Shown here one piece after another: positions 1 to 12,379 of a stretch of 64,000 nucleotides of DNA; within the stretch, counting starts at the first letter, position 1, and every line of letters starts with the position of its first letter. The notes below the pieces were generated by a model. It saw nothing but the letters and a program-made list of their open reading frames with translations. It ran no database searches and was not told the origin of the DNA. The position numbers were made by a program, and so were the translations under genes. The DNA comes from Heliocidaris tuberculata. Taxonomy: Eukaryota > Echinodermata > Echinoidea > Camarodonta > Echinometridae. Where the stretch lies: assembly GCA_025618425.1 (NCBI GenBank), contig CM046836.1, positions 24,249,030-24,313,029 on the forward strand, in the 5' to 3' direction.

Positions 1-229
1 AGTTATTTCTCTAACAATGACGATTTTTTTTGTTCGTTTCATTTTGTTCTTGTTTGTCTCTCTGTTTGTTTGTTTGTATGTATGTATGTTTGAAGGGATG
101 ATGGGGCTTTAATAATATTTTCCATCAATTTTATGGCAGAAATTTTCAACGTCCAGACATATATCAAATGGTTTTGTCGGACTAACCAGAACTCAGTATA
201 CTTACTTAAAACGGAGTTCTAGTCATGGT

Positions 230-580
230 ATTTCATTGTGAAAGAAATGTCTCAAAGCAACTGCGAAAGGTTAATCATGTCTACCGTAGAATTGGTGTAT
301 ACTGTGAGGTTTTGGAATCATCAAAATGATAAGAAAGAAATCGACCCTGTCTGCACCCAGAAATGGGTGTGCGGGACTGCACGCACATGATTGTGGCATT
401 AATGTTCGGCCCGAACACTTCAGCTATATCTTGTCACATTTCGAATTTAAGGGCATTTGAAGAGCAAACATTTTCAGGGGACATTTCTACCATGATGTTC
501 TTCCAAAATGACATAAAAGGAATGGGAAAGCTCACTTTTTTTTTCTCACCTTTCCCAGAACTCATCCTTCTCTTTACGAA
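230..580 (+). repeat. Dispersed repeat family A, copy 1
   Basis: Matches 18211-18577 along its length, by eye about 75% identical. Shared blocks include CTGTGAGGTTTTGGAATCAT, CACTTCAGCTAT, TGATGTTCTTCCAAA and the CCAGAACTCA ending. Fragments of the same ending occur at 17430 and 53270. Reading frames across it are not conserved between copies, so it is not treated as coding. Confidence 0.75.
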
Positions 581-1140
581 TGAGCGAGATGCTGGTGATG
601 AAAATCTCACGTTGGCAATTCTGACAGGGCCCATTACCCACCTCAGACGGGTGATCAATATCAATAATAACACTGAATAATTTTCTGTTTAGTATTCCCG
701 TCCAAGTATTCTAACTTGAGAAAACCGATTTGTTTTCTTTTGTTTAAAGCGAAGATATGTATTGAGAACTTATTGATAACGACTGAAGACATGAAAAATG
801 ATTACGAAATTACGAAATTGGAACTATACATAGTTCTACGAGAGTATCATAACAAGTATGATGAATCTGTGAATGTAGAGCTGCGGTAATTCGCTGTAAC
901 TAACGATATGCAAAGCGTCAGTTACATAGAGATCAGTGTCTGTATATTAAACAGTTTTTTTAAAAAAATGAACAAAACACGGGAAACCCCCCAAGCATAA
1001 ATGTGGGTAGAATATTATTTCACATGAGTCGTCTGAGACGGGAGCCAGTGAACGATGGTTGGTAATTAAATGTGACTTCCTCGATAACATCGCTTCTTGA
1101 ACTCTGAAAATTATCAAGGTCCCGAGGGTAGTAAATGGTA

Positions 1141-1640
1141 GTATTATTACTACTTTTCACCCTGATCAATCTGTCTTTCTCACTATCTCCCTATCTCTCT
1201 CCACCTGTCACAATCTCTCTGTGTCTCTCTCTTTAACTTTATCTTTCTTATTTTACCCAATTAGCGTCTCTCTGCATTCGTTTTCCCTCTCCGCCATCCA
1301 CTTCCTCTTGTCCATGTCTTCTCTCTTTCTTTGGACATCTCTTCTCTCCCCAGGGGCCCGTTGCACAAAACTTGCGTTTGAACGCAACTCGGGAAAATCA
1401 AACGCAACTTTATTTTCAGCCAATCAGAAGAGGGCATTAAGGACTTGCGTTTGATTTTTAGGAGTTGCGATTAAACGCAAGTTTTGTGCAACGGGCCCCA
1501 GATCTTTTTTTTTCCCCCTCGCTCGTCCGCCCTCGCTTTTTTATGTCTCCCTGTCCCTTCTTCACACAACCCCCCCCCCCTCCCCTCTCTCTCTCTTTCT
1601 CCGCACCCCATTTTTCCCGTCTTACCCATTCGTACCCACT
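1141..1640. repeat. Pyrimidine-rich tract flanking a MITE
   Basis: The plus strand is dominated by C and T with (CT)n runs and a poly(C) stretch at 1570-1580, interrupted by the palindromic element at 1353-1499. No gene signal. Confidence 0.7.
1353..1499. mobile_element. Palindromic MITE (GGGGCCCGTTGCACAAAA ends)
   Basis: A 38-bp terminal inverted repeat (1353-1390 and 1462-1499) begins GGGGCCCGTTGCACAAAA and continues CTTGCGTTT.AACGCAACTC. The two ends are almost perfect complements, and the element is 147 bp with no coding capacity. I could not identify a clear target duplication. Confidence 0.85.
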
Positions 1641-2368
1641 CATCATGCTTATCTTTTTTCCTTTACTTTATTCTTTCGCATAATTGATTTCCCCTTGAGT
1701 TCTCTCTTTTCATGCTTTTAGCACGGTTAGTTGATTTCTCTCTAAAACTTTAGCTCTCTGTTTCTTTCCTTCTTTTTAAAAAAATTCACTGCTTCTTTGC
1801 TAATCTTATATCGCTTTCCACTCCATTTCCCTCTCTTAAAAAAAAAAAAAAATAGCAGAGGATATCTGGTCGAATAATGCTCTTGTCTTTCAACTTTCTT
1901 ACAGAACTTTTGGCCCGGAAAAAAAAAATCATCCCGATCAGCCCGCCCGAGCGTACTTCAAAGGGAAGTTTGGGTTCTACTAAAGGTGAACAAATAAAAA
2001 TCGTGAAATTTCCCGGTTTTTCCCCTGTCAGTGGAAGTATATAATACTAAAATAAAATCACATCAAATAGATATAATGTACTTATAATGCTTTTATATTC
2101 CACATGTGACTAGAAAAGTTTGAAATTCTGGACTAAACTCTGATGTCACAAGCAGTCCCATATACTTATATGTGTGTGCAGTATTTTCCACTGTGCATGT
2201 GATCTCAAACAAGATTAACTCACTTTCTTTATAATTAAAGTAACTTTTACATTTCCAAAACCTCAGATTATACAATCATTCTCATGCACTACATAATCAT
2301 CCTCTCCGAATAACTTCTAGACAGTTTCTCTCGCAATTTAATCGCATGACTAGAACCCAATATATCTT

Positions 2369-2401
<33 letters not shown>

Positions 2402-2404
<3 letters not shown>

Positions 2405-2745
2405 GCATGCACGTCGCGCGCGACTTGTGTTCTTTCCTCCCTCGATCCTCGATCGTCCGTCTCTCCCCGAGAACCACTCAAGCGCCATCGATTTCCTCCC
2501 CGACATCGACAACACCTGGATAGATGGAGGCACCGATCGATGGCAGGCGATGTCATTAAAGGCCATCAGCCGCTTAATCGGTTAAAGGCACTTGGCCTCA
2601 GACGACGGCTCTCCTTTCGGCTATCACGTCGTTGGGGGCGAGGCTCAAAATGTCGAACGCCTTCCCTGGCGCTACCCGAGGTGGGATCGCTCGATGCGGA
2701 ACTGGAAAATGTTGAAACGTTTGCAAGAACTAAAATAAAGGGGGG
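2402..2745. other. GC- and CpG-rich island of unknown role
   Basis: Follows a ~30-bp poly(A). It is clearly richer in GC and CpG than its surroundings (GTCGCGCGCGAC, TCGATCCTCGATCGTCCG). A plus-strand open frame crosses it (about 2540-3028), but it has no recognisable domain and runs into a (CT)n tract. It could be a promoter/first exon, an enhancer, or old repeat sequence. Confidence 0.35.
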
Positions 2746-2794
2746 AAATGCGTTACATGGCCCAGAAGAACACACAGTCACAGATCCTGTCACA

Positions 2795-2814
2795 GATTCT
2801 CTCTCTTTCTTTCT

Positions 2815-2855
<41 letters not shown>

Positions 2856-2856
2856 C
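2795..2856. repeat. (CT)n / CTTT microsatellite
   Basis: Simple CT-rich tandem repeat seen directly. Confidence 0.95.
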
Positions 2857-3103
2857 CCGTCGAGGATTTTGCAACTTCAATATTCAAGCAACCATCACGC
2901 CATTATTGTTTCGTAGTAGTTCTCTGCTATCTTGCCTACACCATCAATCGTTGTCCGCATGTATAATAATAAAAGTCTCACATGTTTTACTTGGTCGCTG
3001 TATTTCGCCAAATTATAGACAGAATTAGAAGCAATTGCTTTTTTGAAATAAAAGAATCATCATATAAATGAACTGACCAGGAAGGGGGGGGGGGTCTAGC
3101 AGC

Positions 3104-3113
3104 GTCTCTCTCT

Positions 3114-3163
<50 letters not shown>
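3104..3163. repeat. (TC)n microsatellite
   Basis: About 50 bp of nearly pure TC dinucleotides, preceded by a poly(G) run. Confidence 0.95.
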
Positions 3164-3169
<6 letters not shown>

Positions 3170-3627
3170 TTAGCCAGTGGTACTGAAACCAACCTCAACA
3201 CTCCGACCCCTCCCCTGGCAGAACTTTCGCCTAAGCCTGTGCATGTCATAAGAATTATGAAAATGAAGAGTGGACCTACCTCGTATGGGTATTCATTATT
3301 CACTATCATGATTTTAATATTATCTTTTCTGTGAACATTAATGTGGAGGCAAATCAGCCTCCAAAATTAACACGGATCAAATCGTACATGAACGCGCTTT
3401 TAATATAACGATCGGTAAACAAGGATTCGGGCAAAATTATGTAATGGATGCGTTTCCCTCTCAGAATCGAATCAGGGGCTGTTACCAAGGTTTAATAAGT
3501 AGACAGAAGACTACACATTTATCCATATCGATTGCAATTATGTTTTGCACCTTTCCACCAAAGGGGTTTTTGTCTTTGCAACTTGCACAGAGTGAGATAA
3601 GAGGGTGACCAATTCAGGCAGAGCACT

Positions 3628-4042
3628 TTAACCCTTTCGAGACAATTGACCACATTTTGTGGTTTGGCCCAATAACTTTTGATTTAGAGCCCTAAAAAAT
3701 ATACCAGATGCATGAGTAGAAAGAGCAAAAAATTCTGCACATAATGTGTCCATTTTTGTTGCATAATCATATTGCGTTTGATGCCAGGAATTTTAAAAAG
3801 GAAAATAAGATTGAACATCCTTAAATTGGCAACACATTGAGAGGTTCAAAATCATTGTTTTTTGTCCAAATTGGCAACTTTTTCAACTTTTCAACAAAGT
3901 TCCTAACCATGTATATTATTTTCAAGACATTACATCTTATTAGAACCACGTAGCACTAAAAGAAAAATATTATTGTTGCCAATTTGCAGAACAAAATGTG
4001 ATCAATTGAGCTCTTAAATAATTCCTGTCCTGAAAGGGTTAA
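3628..4042 (+). mobile_element. TIR element family B, copy 1 (TTAACCCTTTC ends)
   Basis: Begins TTAACCCTTTC and ends GAAAGGGTTAA, with TGACCACATTTTGTGG near one end and CAAAATGTGATCAATTGA near the other. A second copy lies at 14075-14490 in the opposite orientation, with matching interior blocks such as GCCAGGAATTTT/AAAATTCCTGGC. About 415 bp and non-coding: a non-autonomous DNA-transposon-like repeat. Confidence 0.8.
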
Positions 4043-5582
4043 AGATGAAAATGATTATAAAATCGGCTAATGACATTTTAAGACAGCAGATCAAGTCAGC
4101 ATTGGTGTCAACAAAGTGTTGAACCTCACATAAAGACTTTGGTGAAGCTGGTGACAAGATCGGCCGAGTCTGGAGTTTGTTTTACAAGAAAAGTACTAGT
4201 TATAAATGTCGTTGGTTTTTTTTTGTAAAGAAATGTTAAAAATTCCATAACTTCTCAACTTTCTATGAAGAGTAAGCTTTATCGAATCAGGAAATGATAA
4301 AAACTGGCCGTACAGTTGAACAAATAGATGACGGAACCCACAGAACACTTTTAGCCGCGGAAAATGACATGTTTTCTGAGCAATCAATTTGTCTGGTTAA
4401 GTTATTACGTCGTCACCAAACTGAAATGATGGTTGTAAGTAGCAGATTTGCCATTTTAATTACAATTTGATATCGAAAACTTCCGGGAAAAAGCCCGACT
4501 TCAGAATGTTACCCCAAAATTCCAAAAGCTCAATCACATAGCCCGATTTGGCGTGCTCATCAAGAGACGATAAAATCAAATTTGACACGCGATACGATAG
4601 CTTCAGTCCATGTTGCCTAAATATCGTTCGCCTGCTCAAGACCAACAAACTAATCCTTGACATCTCTATGACTAGTTGACATGTAATTACTTTTATTTCA
4701 TATTGACTGCGAGCGGTACCGGGTAATATTTCGGCTCCAATTTCAAATTACGAAGAGGGATGTATATTACATGTAAACAAGACGATTGCTTACTTGCCCC
4801 CTCGGCATTTGTGTTTACCCGTGACCGAATTTTTAATACCCGACATGATTAGCCTAGTCAAATTCGCTTTTAATTTCTTCCGACTGTTAAATCTAATATC
4901 GAGGTTATTAATGTTTTTTGTTTGTTTGTTTTTTCCGCGTTTGAGGAATTAAGCTATAAATTGGTAATCTGAGTTTCCTATTCGTATTTTGTTAGCGTTT
5001 AAATTGGTTTTTGTCTGCTCTATTTTAGTGTGACTGGAAGCGGTGTGAAGACAACTACTAAGGATTCAGTCGGTGATCCCCAACACCAAAAATTTGTTGA
5101 CCTATTGGCAGCTTTAACTGTGATTTTATGTTTATCAAACAGATTAAATCAGATTACTACCATACAGTTTTAATTTCTTTATCGAGGAGGTGAATAATTG
5201 CCATAAAGAGTGTTGCTCGAGGGGGGGGGGGGGCTACGACTCCATTCAAATTTTGCTGTCAACAGCCACAAAGTCAGAATCTTTGAAGTTTTGTCGGAAA
5301 ATTACAAAAAAAAACGGAAGACCTTTCTTTGTTTTTGCTTGTCTTGTTAGAAAACATGTAACAGGCCTGTCGGCTAATGGTTACTTTTGTCGGTGAATAT
5401 GCAAAGGAAACTGTAATCAGAAATATGAGCCTGCTACATGTAGTAAAGCTCCTCGATGAACACCAGGCTGTAGTCCGTGAGATAGTAATAGTGTCTCGCT
5501 CAGAATAGTTTGCAGGGAGGAGATGGAATGGGAAGGATGCCAAACAAACAACAACATTTTTACTACAAGCAAAAAGTTAAGA

Positions 5583-5585
<3 letters not shown>
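4043..5585. other. No recognisable feature
   Basis: AT-rich single-copy-looking DNA. Short open frames lack domain signals. It contains a poly(G) run at 5221-5232. Confidence 0.5.
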
Positions 5586-5615
<30 letters not shown>

Positions 5616-5616
5616 A
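5586..5616. repeat. (CAA)n microsatellite
   Basis: Ten or so CAA triplets in a row, followed at 6019-6067 by A-rich AAAAAC repeats. Confidence 0.9.
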
Positions 5617-6170
5617 AGAGAAAGGGTGTATATATTAGATTTTCAGTGAAATTCGCTTGTAAGGATATAAACATTATGGCCCATCACATTTACCAGTTTT
5701 GAAGACAAGGTTTTCATAAAAAAATATTCGAACAAGCAACAACAGGAAAGTTCTTATACCTCTTTTGAGATATAGTAAAATTGTCAGTCAACAGGAAATG
5801 CAAAACACCGACACCCACCCCTCCCCCTCTATGACACTGCTCCTACTTTATGTCATCCATAATCCAACACTGGGAATACGATATGTATCATGTTCGTTAC
5901 CATGGTTACTACCGACTATCGAAGATTTGCATTCAAGAACGGGAAATTCCCGAGGAATCTGAACTGACGTATATACACGTAGGGCCTCGTAACAATTTTA
6001 TCGATCTGCTTATATCGTGGCAAAAAAACAAAAAAACAAAAAGCAAAAAAAAAACAAACAAAAAAACACACAGCTCATGTGCATATACCATGGGTTGTAG
6101 AACACATGTTCCGGCGACAATATTACTCCGCGGGAATTCATGAGACACAACCCAAAGTCCTAACTTCATC

Positions 6171-6275
6171 CCTGGACCCTGGACCTTAAACCTTACACCT
6201 TACACCCTGCCCTCTTATTACCCTATTACTCTAACCCGAACTTTAACAATCTTTCTAACCAATCATAACCCTTAC
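6171..6275. repeat. Degenerate CCTTA/CCCTAA-like repeats
   Basis: ACCTTAAACCTTACACCTTACACCC and later ATTACCCTATTACTCTAACCC resemble diverged telomere-type units. A second patch at 7056-7110 contains two exact CCTAAC-CCTAAC units. Interstitial rather than terminal, since ordinary DNA lies on both sides. Confidence 0.45.
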
Positions 6276-6282
6276 CCAGTAT

Positions 6283-6395
6283 CAGTGGCGTAGCCAGGAT
6301 TTTTGACAAGGTGGGCAAATTTTGTGAATTGTCAAATTCTGCGTGGAGGGAGACCCGTATATTTTTTCTTCTCGCCAGCCCTCAAAAGGTCGCTC

Positions 6396-6427
<32 letters not shown>

Positions 6428-6766
6428 GCTTACCAGATGTTTTCCTCCGTAATTCTCTGACAAGCCCCCCCCCCCCCCCAAAAAAAAGGTTATCAGCTCT
6501 AAAAGGGAGATATGTATTTTTTCTCACCAGCCCTCCAAAAGCTCTTTGGGGGGGGGGGGGGAGGGGTTGTATAGGGGGTAGGCATTTTTTTTTTTTTTTT
6601 TTTTTGCCAGCCATCCAAAAGCCACTCGGGAGGGAGGGGGGGGGGGGTCCTCAGATTTTAAGGGGTTCAGTTTTCTCCATAATTCTCAAAACAAAAAAAA
6701 AAAGATGGAGGAAAAAGTTGTCAGGGGAGTCTGCCCCCCTGCCCCCCCCCCCCAGCTCCGCTAGTG
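6283..6766. mobile_element. hAT-like non-autonomous element with poly(G)/(C) interior
   Basis: Starts CAGTGGCGTAGCCAGG and ends GCTCCGCTAGTG, a diverged inverted pair. The flanks CCCAGTAT and CCCTATAT may be a mutated 8-bp duplication. The interior has three diverged direct repeats (CTCACCAGCCCTCCAAAAG-type) separated by long G and C runs. Confidence 0.6.
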
Positions 6767-7000
6767 CCCTATATCTTTGACGAAAATGTCACCAAAGAGC
6801 ACGACGACTAATCCTTAATCAATATCCTATACACCTTTGTAATTGTGCTGGATTAGCATATGTGCATGCTTGGAAACAGGCGACTGGCTGGAATGCTCCT
6901 CAAAGGAGTGGAGAATGTACACTGTAATGTGCAGAATCACAAGTGAATCCAGTGACCGGGGTTACTGTAACTGGTAAGGCGTTATATAAGAAACAGCTAT

Positions 7001-7030
7001 TGTTATTATTATTATTATTATTATTATTAA
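7001..7030. repeat. (ATT)n microsatellite
   Basis: About nine ATT triplets. Confidence 0.9.
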
Positions 7031-7055
7031 TCTAAACTTTAACCCGGGACCAAAC

Positions 7056-7110
7056 ACTAATCCTAACCCTAACCCTATAACCCTGCTTACGGTAATCCTA
7101 ACCTTAACCT
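7056..7110. repeat. Short interstitial telomere-like patch
   Basis: Contains CCTAACCCTAACCCTATAACCC, i.e. (CCCTAA)n with decay, followed by CCTAACCTTAACC. Confidence 0.5.
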
Positions 7111-7574
7111 CAATTTCAATTGTTTACGTTTTCTTACAAAAAACAACAAACAAAAATAAAAACAAACCCGGAACCATTGTAGCAAGAGCATATGCAGGAG
7201 TGCCCTTAATATGTGAACGGGATACAAGGGTGTCGCTGGAAAAGGGAAGTGGAGTTAAGGGTGTGTAATCCCCCCTCCCCCCCCCCCCCTCTTGTCTCGC
7301 ATTATAAAATAATTTCGTCGGTAAATCTGTAACAAAAATGATAGATGGATGCTGATAATTATGAGCTATGTCGGAAGAAATTTGAAAAATATGGGCGCCC
7401 CCCTACCCCTCTGTTTTGCTTGTTGTTGTTGGTGGTGGTGGTGGTGTTGTTTCTTGTTTGTTTGTCCGTCTCTTTGTTTTCTTCTTGGCAGTTACATGGT
7501 CATGGAGGTTGTAAATCTGAGGACAATCTTACCGAGGCAAATTTGAAAATCAGAGGAGTTTAGTACTGGGGGCG

Positions 7575-8327
7575 GGAAATTTTTCATAGTTTCAAAGTTT
7601 CAAAGTCGATTTATTTTTCCACAAGAAACATATACATATAACTATCATGTATATCTTTTACAAAAATTTTTAAACAGTATAATATGAATATCAAGAACAG
7701 GAAGATAACAAATATATGAATTGGATAACAGAACATCATTCAATGGGCTTGCTTATGGTTTACATTGATAACGCGATAATTGGTGTAATGTAAATATTGT
7801 AATCGTAAAGGAAAACATAAGTGGGGGAATCTTTGAAGTAAGTATGGCTTGTATTTCATAGACCCCTGTTTGAAAAAAAAGTAAAATTAGTTACAGTCCT
7901 TAGATTGAAAGAAAAAAGAAAGAAACGTACTATTTTGAGCAATATTAGCAAGATTTTTAAAAAAGAAAAGAAAAAAAAAGAACAATAAGAAGGGGATGTG
8001 AACAGTACTGGTGAGAGATAGAGACAAAGACGAAAAAAAATAATGAGGGGGGGGGGCCAAAAATGTTGTAAACAAGCAATACAGGGGGGGGGGGATAAGG
8101 AGGCAGGGATATCTAGAAGGAAAGGAGGGGGAATAGAAAGAGACTGATAGAACGTAGGAAGAAAGAGGCTGTCTAATACATTTGGTTTAAATCTACGAGT
8201 ATATACATTTACGTTTCTTGATTTTTGTAGCTATTCAACAAGGACAATTTACGTTTAAATGTGTTAAATGTTGGGTTTGATTTCAACGCCGTGTCTAGTG
8301 AGTTCCAAAGTTGGGGTCCAAAGTAGT
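7575..8327 (-). mobile_element. Non-LTR retrotransposon 3' remnant
   Basis: On the minus strand, 8327-8209 reads GPQLWNSLDTALKSNPTF-NTFKRKLSLLNS... then TAA. The pattern G.xLWNSL...(x)FK.KL marks the C-terminal end of reverse transcriptases in CR1/L2-like and related LINEs. The following ~600 bp to 7575 would be its 3' UTR, ending in a TTTGAAAC direct repeat. The element is 5'-truncated. Confidence 0.65.
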
Positions 8328-8362
8328 TTTAGGCTCTTATGGGTGATATTGGTCATACTGCT

Positions 8363-8406
8363 CCCCCCCCCCCCCCCCCCACACACACACATTCCCACAC
8401 ACTACC
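8363..8406. repeat. Poly(C) followed by (CA)n
   Basis: Simple sequence, seen directly. Confidence 0.9.
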
Positions 8407-8409
8407 GCA

Positions 8410-9380
8410 CACATATCAAAATAGTTTAGCGACACGCATTATCTCTGCTGGACGGGTTATGATCATAAATATACTACATCCTTGGTATGATTGTTATGTA
8501 CGTGCAGTTTGGAGTATAAACGAACCATCATGCTAGCATGATTGATGTTCTAAAACTATGATAACATAAACATAAACCACCCCATTGGGAAAAGTCTAAA
8601 AATAACTTTTTAAATGGGTTATCGTGTCAAGTAGGATAAGTTTCAGGACAAATGCATGTTGTTATTAAACATTGCTATTCAGCGCCGCTATGAACATGAT
8701 GAATAAGATTTATCCTTCGCTAGGAAAACGATTGATGCTTTACTGACACCTTCCCACAAGAAATGATAATTATTGTGGGAAGTTGTAAGAGCAGCCAGAA
8801 TTCTGTCTATCCCAAGTAAATTATGAACTTCAAGGTCATAATTACATGATCGTTAGCTATATCATGATGAGGGACAACAGTACAACGCCCAAAACGCGTC
8901 AAAACTCTTTTAGAACTAAGTACCCTACTGAATAATACAAACATTTTCATTATAAAAGCAAAACACTCTTGAAAAAATTACGTGACTTGGAAACTGAAAT
9001 GTTAACATTCTGTTTTATCATACCCTGCATCCCTGTCACATTCAATAGATTGCAGATGGGACTCACGACATCATTCAATTTCATTCAATTTAATCAATTA
9101 GGGTGTTTCTTTTCATGACAGCAATTTCGTTACTGCTGTTCTAGTTTACATCAAATCAAACATGTCGTCATTTGGAAAGATATACCTTGTTGTTTTCTTT
9201 CCCCTGAGATGATATACAACAAAACAACTGGGCAATATGAAAATGAAATCAATTCTAACAAACGTTCAAATTTGTTGTGGAATTTAACAAAGTGCCGACA
9301 GCGTCGGACCATAACTCGCTTTACCTATTGATGAATGAGACTAATAAACAGAGATCCAGCCTCTAGACTTCGGAGGCAGA
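8410..9380. other. No recognisable feature
   Basis: AT-rich, no domain-bearing frame and no clear repeat. Confidence 0.5.
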
Positions 9381-9383
9381 GGC

Positions 9384-9666
9384 CGTCGTAGCTACTGAGG
9401 GATACGGGGACGCGTGCCCCGTCCTCTGGAATAGCGAGTAAAACAAAAGGAGAGAGAGAGAGGGAGAGAGAGAGAGAGAGCGAGAGAGCGAGAGAGAGAG
9501 GCTGGGGGTAAAGTGACGAGAAAATAAGAACTACCGCCTCCCGCACCGTACCCGTAATCAATGGCCTTACTAATTCGTGTTTTATTATCAGAGTAAGACT
9601 GGTGCCCCCTCCCCCTTCTTCCCATGACGCTGGTGCCCCTGCAATGGCTAGACACACGCTACGCCA
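9384..9666. mobile_element. hAT-like family C copy (degenerate ends)
   Basis: Starts GCCGTCGTAGCTACTGAGGG and ends CACACGCTACGCCATTG, matching the better-preserved family members at 14817 and 28201, including the internal GATGCCGGTGCC-like block. It contains a (GA)n tract at 9450-9500. No clean target duplication. Confidence 0.5.
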
Positions 9667-9699
9667 TTGTTCTGAAAGAGGGCACAGAGATGAGTTCGT

Positions 9700-10736
9700 G
9701 ATGAAAATTGAGAACTGCAACATTCTGAAAGATGGCTTGAAGATGTTTGACTCTCAAAATATTGTTGAGATACATGTCGTTTGGGGTATTACAGTATTTG
9801 TTTATCAAGTAAAGCGCTGGTAATAAATCTTATGGCACTAAGTTTATTAGCCACGCTGGGTCAATGCCTGCGAAACATATCTTCTTGAAACGGTTTTCAG
9901 GACAACCCCCCCCCCCCCCCCCCCAAGGGAAAAAAAAAGTTTAGTGAACCGACAGACTAGACTGAAACTTCACGTATCTTTCTATCTTTCTTCGTTTTGG
10001 AAATGACAATACAAAACGAAATCTCTAATGTTTAGCTAGAATTATTCATGCACTTAATTATGAAAAAAAAATTATCCCATTCTCAATTCGAACTTACGGA
10101 AGTAGACATATACAGTCATTGAATTGCCATCGAGCATGCTGAGTTTACTAAAAGCTCATTGGAGTTTGCATGTTTTATACTTGTATAAAGTAGACAAATT
10201 AGGTAAAATGCAAATATATCAACTGCCCTCATTGGTAACTCGACCGACGATGGGAAATTTATGTCCAATTCAGTAGCAATTTGTACAATTTTTATTCATT
10301 AGGAGGATAAAAATGTTAAGTAATTTGACAAAAATACCCCCCAGTCTTGAAAAAAGAATCCACACGATGATCAAATACATACATGATACAAGTGCACTTT
10401 TTGGTGAACTTTTATCGGCAGTAATTTTGAGGGTTTACCTTGACACAATGTAATACAATTTGTTTGTGTGTGTCCTTTTTCTTTTTCTTTTTTTGATTTA
10501 TGTACACCATCATAAATATAAAATACCTTTAAAAATTGTGTTTATATCATAGGCCTCAAAATCGGGGGTTGAAGCATCCCCCCCCCCCTCACCCTTATTT
10601 TTTATTTGACACATTCCATAATGCTTAATATGTAGTAAAAAATTATAATTATGATCGTTCTCATGCTCAGCCTTTACCCCCCCCCCCCCCCCCGCTTCAA
10701 AGACACTCCACGACCAAATATAAGAAGATAATAATG
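9700..10736. other. No gene; homopolymer runs
   Basis: AT-rich DNA with poly(C) at 9905-9924, 10579-10588 and 10677-10693. No supported coding sequence. Confidence 0.5.
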
Positions 10737-10744
10737 ATAAGAAG

Positions 10745-10957
10745 CAGGGGCGGCGCTCTATCATTTTTTAAGCGAGCAAAAAAAAAAAAAAAAGAGGAAG
10801 AAAGAGAAGGGGAAATGGAGAAGAGAAGGCTAGGCCATGCAATTATGACATAACTGTTATAGTCCTATTTGTTATTTCAAGACCCTCGACGTGCGACGTT
10901 GCTATACGCGTCATTTTGCCCCCCCCCCCCTATTTAAATACTCTGGCGCCGCCCCTG
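10745..10957. mobile_element. hAT-like MITE with perfect 8-bp target duplication
   Basis: 213 bp. Ends are CAGGGGCGGCGC and GCGCCGCCCCTG, a perfect 12-bp inverted repeat. It is flanked on both sides by ATAAGAAG (10737-10744 and 10958-10965). The 8-bp duplication and the CAGGG start are typical of hAT transposons. No coding capacity. Confidence 0.88.
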
Positions 10958-11939
10958 ATAAGAAGAGTTATACTATCGCATATTTTAAAGAATAGGTAAC
11001 AGTGCAACAAAATTTCTTACCATTATGGCTACACTGGGTTCTGTTTAAAGTTGCTAGCTATAGTACATTCCATCATGTTTTACTTGACAGATTCATGATC
11101 TGACATGTCACGTACACCATTTTTTTATGATGAGTCGAGGAGCTACTAAAATAGATTTTTGACACTTTGTGACGTTCTTCGTTTATTGCATTAGATTGTA
11201 ATATATCATTCTCCTTATTATGGTTGCGATGTGTTATGGTACAATGTACTGATGTACATGCATTATACGACCACGAAACCATGAAATTTTATTTTGCAAT
11301 AACCATGAAACGTGATAATGTTCTCTCCAAAAAAAATACTGGATTTTAGTGTATTGTCTTGTCTGCCTTTATAGTTTCGAGTTCGGTATTGCCTCTGAAA
11401 TTGGTACATCGACACCACAGAATAAGGTCATGGGGGGGGGGGGTATGAAGATAAAATAGTGAACATAATGCCTCACAGAAAGAAAACAGATTCATAAATT
11501 ATCTTTCATAATCATTCGTTATATTTCATGAGTTCTAGATTCATGAATTACATAAATCCATTTTAATACTGTCGTCATCATCATTGTTTTCCCCATAAAT
11601 GCATCTTATGAAAAACTTCGCGCTTCGGTCATGCGCAGCATCTTACTGTACACCATATCTTATAAGCAGGTGTTGTGAGCGTGCGTGATACGGACAATTA
11701 TTCTGAGCAGTTGAGTAATCGAGGTGTCCTCTTCCATCCATCTTCTAACTGAGATATCATCTGATTCCAATGATACCCTACAGATAGTCCAGATACATTA
11801 TTGATATTTTCGCTCAGGGATGGGCAGGGTGGGCGCACTCTTGTCGTTTCTTGCTTCCGAACCCCTTTACCCACCCTTTTCCATCATTGGTAGACCCAGG
11901 GGTGAAGGGGGCACTAAAGTGTACCTCAGATGTATTCTG

Positions 11940-12003
11940 GGGTAGTAGCATGGCTACGTGGGGGCACGCGGGCACATGCCCCTTAGAATGGAGAATATTA
12001 AAA

Positions 12004-12040
<37 letters not shown>

Positions 12041-12240
12041 GAGAGAAAATGGAGAGGGGGAAGGGGAACATGATAAGAAGGTGCTACGACCCCTCCCACA
12101 CCCGTACTCCATGGCCTTGTTAATTTGCATTTCATCCATTGATCAAGACCGATATCCGCCCACCGCCCCCCCCCCCTCCCCCCGGACCATGATGCCGGTG
12201 CCTTCTCAGTCATGTCTGGACCTACACTCAGTACACTATT
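11940..12240. mobile_element. hAT-like family C copy (degenerate)
   Basis: Contains GGCTACGTGGGGGCACG near the start, the CATGGCCTTGTTAATTTGCATTTCATC interior block in diverged form, and GATGCCGGTGCC and CTGGACC near the end, all shared with 14817-15065 and 28201-28515. Poly(T) interrupts it at 12008-12036. Confidence 0.5.
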
Positions 12241-12379
12241 GCTCTACGGGCACCGGAGCCGTGCGGCCCCTCTTTTTTTTTTTTTTTTTTTTCCTTTCTT
12301 TTTTTTTACATTCTACTCCCATTTATTGCGCTCCCCCTGTTATATTGTGGACAACTTCCATATGCATGGTGTAAATTTA

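Noticed and set aside
363..680. 105-codon frame at the left end
   Set aside because: Lies in dispersed repeat family A; the homologous copy at 18211-18577 does not keep the frame.
2540..3028. 162-codon plus-strand frame across the GC-rich island
   Set aside because: Second half is a (CT)n-derived Leu/Ser run; no domain in the first half. Kept only as a compositional observation.
7056..7110. Chromosome end
   Set aside because: Only a few telomere-like units, with ordinary DNA on both sides.
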